The translations under genes and the position numbers were made by a program. From NCBI GenBank assembly GCA_900239685.1, contig OENT01000086.1:1-64000 (forward strand): a DNA stretch of 64,000 bases, written 5' to 3'. This DNA is from Rotaria macrura. Its lineage: Eukaryota; Rotifera; Eurotatoria; Philodinida; Philodinidae. Shown here piece by piece: positions 59,717 through 64,000 of the stretch (the first letter of the stretch is position 1; every line of letters begins with the position of its first letter). The notes below the pieces were generated by a model, which saw only the letters and a program-made list of their open reading frames with translations, did no database searches and was not told where the DNA came from.

Positions 59717-60709
59717 TCATTTGTTATTCGCTGCTACTGCTACGGCTCGATGAAAATTTTGTCCGAAACCTATGAGACGTTGGTGAGTAGCAATCGGTTT
59801 AATTGGTTGTTGCCGCTTTGGAAAAAGAACATGAACTTTCGCTCGAAGTTCTGGTGATGAAATACCACATATAAAAGGAAGTAAAATTATAATAAAATAA
59901 AAAAGATAGATGCTAAGATCATAATAATCATGAGCAAAAGTAAAGGATACACCTAACGAGTAAGCCATATAGAGAATCATAGGCACAAAATAAAGACAAA
60001 AATAAATTGATGATATTGATAACATTTGTACAGCCATTTGTCGATATTTTTTCCAGTTGAGTTTTCGATTTAATCTGTGCTTTTGATGTAAAACGCGAAT
60101 AATCAGAGCCATATTAAAACTAGGTATGATAAAAGCTGGCAAAATAGTATTCACTACGCTATCCCATACAGCAAGAGCTTGTGGGTGAAATAGACCATCA
60201 TTGAATCCACATTGAATTTCCGAATAATCAAAATTATGTTCCCATGGAAAAACAAAAAATGCCATTAAATAAAATAGAATTGAATATATTGTTAAAATGA
60301 TTAATGGAAGATAATGAATATAAACAACTCGTCTTCTAAGTAACCATTTATCATGGAAAATGAGTATATGACGTTCAATTGATGCCCAAGCAACAATCAT
60401 TGATATTAAAAGAAAACCAGTATGATCGATAAAATGCCAAATAAAACAAAACGCTTCCGTCGATGACAATGGATAACCTGTACCATAATTGTAGACGAGC
60501 CAAACGATATCTGTGCATTCGAAAACTAAACACAAGAAAACGAGAAAAATCACTGAATGATTATGCAGAGCTTGACGAAGTTTCCGATTGAAGACAAAAT
60601 GGTAAAGATCGAAAATGCTACAGATTATTGAAGGAATCAGACAAATGAGCAGAAGCCAAAATGCAATCGTATTATTTATAACCATAGTAAAATCTGTTGT
60701 GCCATTCAT
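59717..60709 (-). CDS. Rhodopsin-like seven-transmembrane receptor, orphan
   Basis: Intronless, 330 residues, at the plasma membrane, expected to signal through G proteins. The N-terminus has possible N-glycosylation sites (NGT at 2, NNT at 12). Seven hydrophobic segments are evident. C88 at the top of helix 3 and C167 in the second extracellular loop are placed for the standard disulfide. The DRY position reads ERH (112-114, IERHILIF), a variant. The third intracellular loop is short and basic (HQKHRLNRKLNWKKYRQM). The NPxxY region is degenerate: helix 7 ends in LLPFICGISSPELRAKV, followed by an amphipathic helix 8 and a short basic tail. The ligand is unknown. The short N-terminus suggests a peptide or small-molecule ligand. 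An acceptor-like ATATTTTAG (minus strand, 60713-60721) stands 3 nt before the ATG. Confidence 0.8.
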   Translation of the reverse strand: MNGTTDFTMVINNTIAFWLLLICLIPSIICSIFDLYHFVFNRKLRQALHNHSVIFLVFLCLVFECTDIVWLVYNYGTGYPLSSTEAFCFIWHFIDHTGFLLISMIVAWASIERHILIFHDKWLLRRRVVYIHYLPLIILTIYSILFYLMAFFVFPWEHNFDYSEIQCGFNDGLFHPQALAVWDSVVNTILPAFIIPSFNMALIIRVLHQKHRLNRKLNWKKYRQMAVQMLSISSIYFCLYFVPMILYMAYSLGVSFTFAHDYYDLSIYLFYFIIILLPFICGISSPELRAKVHVLFPKRQQPIKPIATHQRLIGFGQNFHRAVAVAANNK

Positions 60710-60724
60710 CGACTAAAATATAAA

Positions 60725-63700
60725 TTCAATACAATCATTTTTTTCAATTATCACAATTAAAGATCATGAGATCTTTCTCAACTAACCGGCAACTTATCAG
60801 CAACACTCGATACAATTTTGAAACCATATTTGAAAGCTGGCATTTCGTCAGTTACGATGAAAACTCAGGGAGAATCGTATATTAGTAATAAGCAACAATA
60901 GTGAACTTAAATTTTTGTCAATTTTTATTTGCCGACGAATAAATGAATAGAAAAAAAGATACGAATATATTTATATTTACATGCATGAATAAGACAAAAT
61001 AGAGAAAAGAAAACAATGAAAGAACGGACACTAATGGCTTGAGATAAGTAAAAGCATGAATTACGCTAATCGAGAAATAAATGAAACTGCACCATTAAAT
61101 TTAATGCATTTACTTTCATGATATACTTATAGACCTTGTTTTTATTTACGCATCGCTGTTTTTCTTCCATCACCTTATATTCAACGATGTACAGTATTTC
61201 ATAGTGCTTAATCGTTATATTTTAATGCATTTATAAAATAAAACAAAGTGTGTTCATAAATCGATGGCTCAACACATCGAACTTCAAGTTTTTAAATTGC
61301 TAATGTAAGATCATATACATGAAACAGATGCCTTCCAAATATATACATGCATAAAATATTCTTAGAAATTAAATATTGACAGCACAACATATGAATTATA
61401 AATACCATATTATTACTTGTAATTTATATATCCTTGATATATCGAAAAATTTTCCAAACTTGATTCTCACATGTAACAAGATCTTATTTACTAAGAATGA
61501 AAATGTATTCATTTTATGACTTTATAGAAAAAATTCGACTACCAGACAATACAAGTAGTGTGCAGCATCATAAGTTTTCAATTCGACTCTTACAGATCAT
61601 TATTAATTAAAGTAGATCTAATTCTCAACAACTAAACCGCGTTATATTTAAACTTATGCCATAGTACGCATATGTTTTGACTATTGTCAATATTTGAACA
61701 TATGTGTCATTCGATATCATCCAATGATTGCACTACTGAACAGTTTTTTCGAACCATTCGTGTGTAAACGGATGGCCAAGCAGTGACAGAACTTTCCATG
61801 TGAAGCATATAATGTATTTACTTGAAGCATATCTACAGTAGAAACACTACCGTACGCTCATGTTTAGTTTCTATGGAGTTTGGTGAAAAAAACCATTTTT
61901 CTTTCGATTAATAAATTTAATCAGCTCAAGAATATTCAGATGGAAAGATACGAGTCGAATTTGACCGTTTAAAAATGAATACAGATCACTAATGAGGATA
62001 TTTGACGAAATTAAGGTGAAAATACGAATAGTCGTATAGATTCTTCTGAGTTGTTTCGAATTTATTTCACTATTTTTAACACCCAAACCTATTCTTTGAA
62101 GTTTTTGTTTCAGTGTTTTTCATTCGATACTTTTTATCTACTCTCACTAATCTAGACCATGACTACGTGATCTATTAGATGTATGAGCACTGTTTGACGA
62201 ATACTTATATAAACCGTCTCATGATGTAGAAATTTATTAGTAACATATTTACATGGATGATATATCGCAGTAACTCTTTCATCAAAATCTAATGTAATTA
62301 ATTGCACCATTTAACATCTTTGTATGAAAATTGACATTAACAACTGTAAAGTGCATTTAATACGTTTTAGCATTGAATTGAACCTTTAAATAGAGTAGCA
62401 TCGTGTAAACTGGAGAAAAACCAAAAGTACAAAATGAATATGTCTAGAATTAGATAACATCCATTCTCAAATTCCATTTTATATTTTGACATCATAGACT
62501 TTTTATCTATATATAGGCAATAAAGTAAATCAAGAGTCGAATTGACGTTTTGACGATCATTATTATAATGAAATTCTAATGTTCTTTTTTATGAAGAAAA
62601 TACTTTTCATTCATAAATCCTTTCGAAATTTGATTTTACTTGTCTCAATATTAATATCCATGTACAAGATGATTCACATATAGTTATTAGTTTTCTTTAG
62701 TTTGTTGTATTTCTTCAAAACTTCAACGTTTTTTCAAGATTTCGATATAATTTGGTAGAGCATTGATTACTCTATCTCAGAATATATTTCTCATTTAATT
62801 TCTTTCGTCTATTAAATAAGAAAGAGAATAAAGATTGTGCGAATAGCACATCGAAAATTTAGTAGTGCGAAAGCATCAAAAATTTCAATAGTGAAATTTA
62901 ATTTCTTCTGCCGATTTGAAATTGTTTTCCTTAATACTTTGTGCAACGCTAAGTTAGACGGATCTCTTACACCTGAAATTATTTTTGCAGCAATCAGATT
63001 TGATCTGAATGAAATATGAGTATGTAAAACTTGTACTTAACAATTTTTAGAAATTCCTCAGTTTTCTTATCAACGTACGAAGCAAGTCAAATGAGAACTG
63101 TTTGTTTAGATAAAGAGTAATCAATGGGCTACTAAATCATATAGAAATTAAAAGAAAAATTTTGACGTTTCGTAGAAATACAGCAAACTGAAGAAAACTA
63201 GTAAATATAGGTGAATTATGCTGTACGTACTAGGTACGTGAACTTGAAGTGTAATCCTTTTCCTGCTGACATAAGTTGCTCATTGTATCGTATGTTCAAC
63301 AAAAGATTGCATCAGTAATCATTTTTCTTGCGCTATTTACGCATTTTGTCTAACTTTTCCAACCAATGCTTTCCGTGAGTTCAACAACTTCTATTGACCA
63401 ACCTAATAGAAATACTAATATAATTAATGGCTGATAGAAATAGTAGTAATACTATACAAAAAGACTCTGGGAACTCAGTTCTTGAAGTAATTTAAACAGT
63501 AGTAATTCCAGTCTGCGCACTTCCTTACGATTCACTGATGTTATCAACTGAAATGCATTTAGTTTTTTCAGATAATGACAACTCATTCTCTATCTATTTA
63601 ACTTTTTAACAGAAGTATTCGAACACGTTTCAATGAAACGTAAGAACAAGTTTTTATCTAAAATGATGAGATTGTTTTCATAGAATTGAAAATTATTTCA

Positions 63701-64000
63701 TTCAACAATAATAAATTTATCGATGTTACCACGATTGACGGGATTTTACGTTCCCCCATTACAGCATCTAAAATTTCTGATTCAGAGAAGCAAGTTGTCT
63801 CAAAATTTTTATCACATATAGCGATCTTTGGGATCCATTAACAATAAAAATTTTATCAACTTCTCTTCCGTTAGATCAGAAATATTAATCGTTGTAGAAT
63901 TTCGAAAAATGAAATTTTTTTCTGAAAATAACTACATGTCAAACATTTTTCTGATAAACAAGACAACACATAGATAAATCTTATGTGAAAAATCGATTCA
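60725..64000. other. Gene-free end of the window
   Basis: AT-rich sequence with only short open frames (for example 61871-62086 minus and 62837-63019 plus) that lack domains or splice partners. No repeat with clear ends was recognised. Confidence 0.5.

Noticed and set aside
1-64000. tRNA genes, rRNA or CRISPR arrays
   Set aside because: None could be recognised by reading; the evenly repeated words found here belong to inverted-repeat elements, with no spacer-repeat pattern.

Overview
This is a eukaryotic, AT-rich, invertebrate-like window. The genes have many short introns (about 50-120 bp in many places) with GT..AG borders. The genes sit among many small inverted-repeat transposons. A bdelloid rotifer, or a close relative, is the best guess. 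The reasons are acceptor-like AG sites just upstream of start codons on several genes (compatible with spliced-leader trans-splicing), expanded signalling families (TRAF, kinase, 7TM receptor), and compact intronless genes of bacterial flavour. This is inferred from style only; no species marker is present.

Layout. 1-4.5 kb: repeats and a decayed coding fragment. 4.5-6.9 kb: a five-exon RBR ubiquitin ligase of the RNF217 type, with a C-terminal ubiquitin-interacting motif. 6.9-14 kb: non-coding, with one 1.4 kb inverted-repeat element. 14.1-19.0 kb: an eight-exon gene joining a protein kinase to five tandem PBZ (poly(ADP-ribose)-binding) zinc fingers. 19-26 kb: no gene seen. 26.2-30.3 kb and 37.2-40.2 kb: two TRAF genes in tandem orientation with identical intron positions. 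40.4-41.7 kb: a decayed Tc1-like transposon. 41.9-44.6 kb: a divergent pair of intronless membrane-protein genes, HTTM-like and fatty-acid-hydroxylase-like. 46.6-47.5 kb: a long foldback element. 48.0-48.8 kb: a KDEL receptor, divergent from a ~14-exon multi-pass membrane protein of unknown function (49-53.1 kb), followed by a partial unknown gene. 55.2-56.4 kb: a hAT transposase relic. 57.6-59.2 kb: three mobile elements nested inside one another. 59.7-60.7 kb: an intronless 7TM receptor. 61-64 kb: no gene seen.

The main discovery candidate is the kinase-PBZ gene. Each finger is split by a phase-2 intron at the same codon, three consecutive exons are exactly 123 nt, and all eight exons join in frame to 587 codons. 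A kinase that reads poly(ADP-ribose) directly would couple PARP signalling to phosphorylation, which would fit an animal known for surviving heavy DNA damage. The function is inference; the architecture is read from the sequence.
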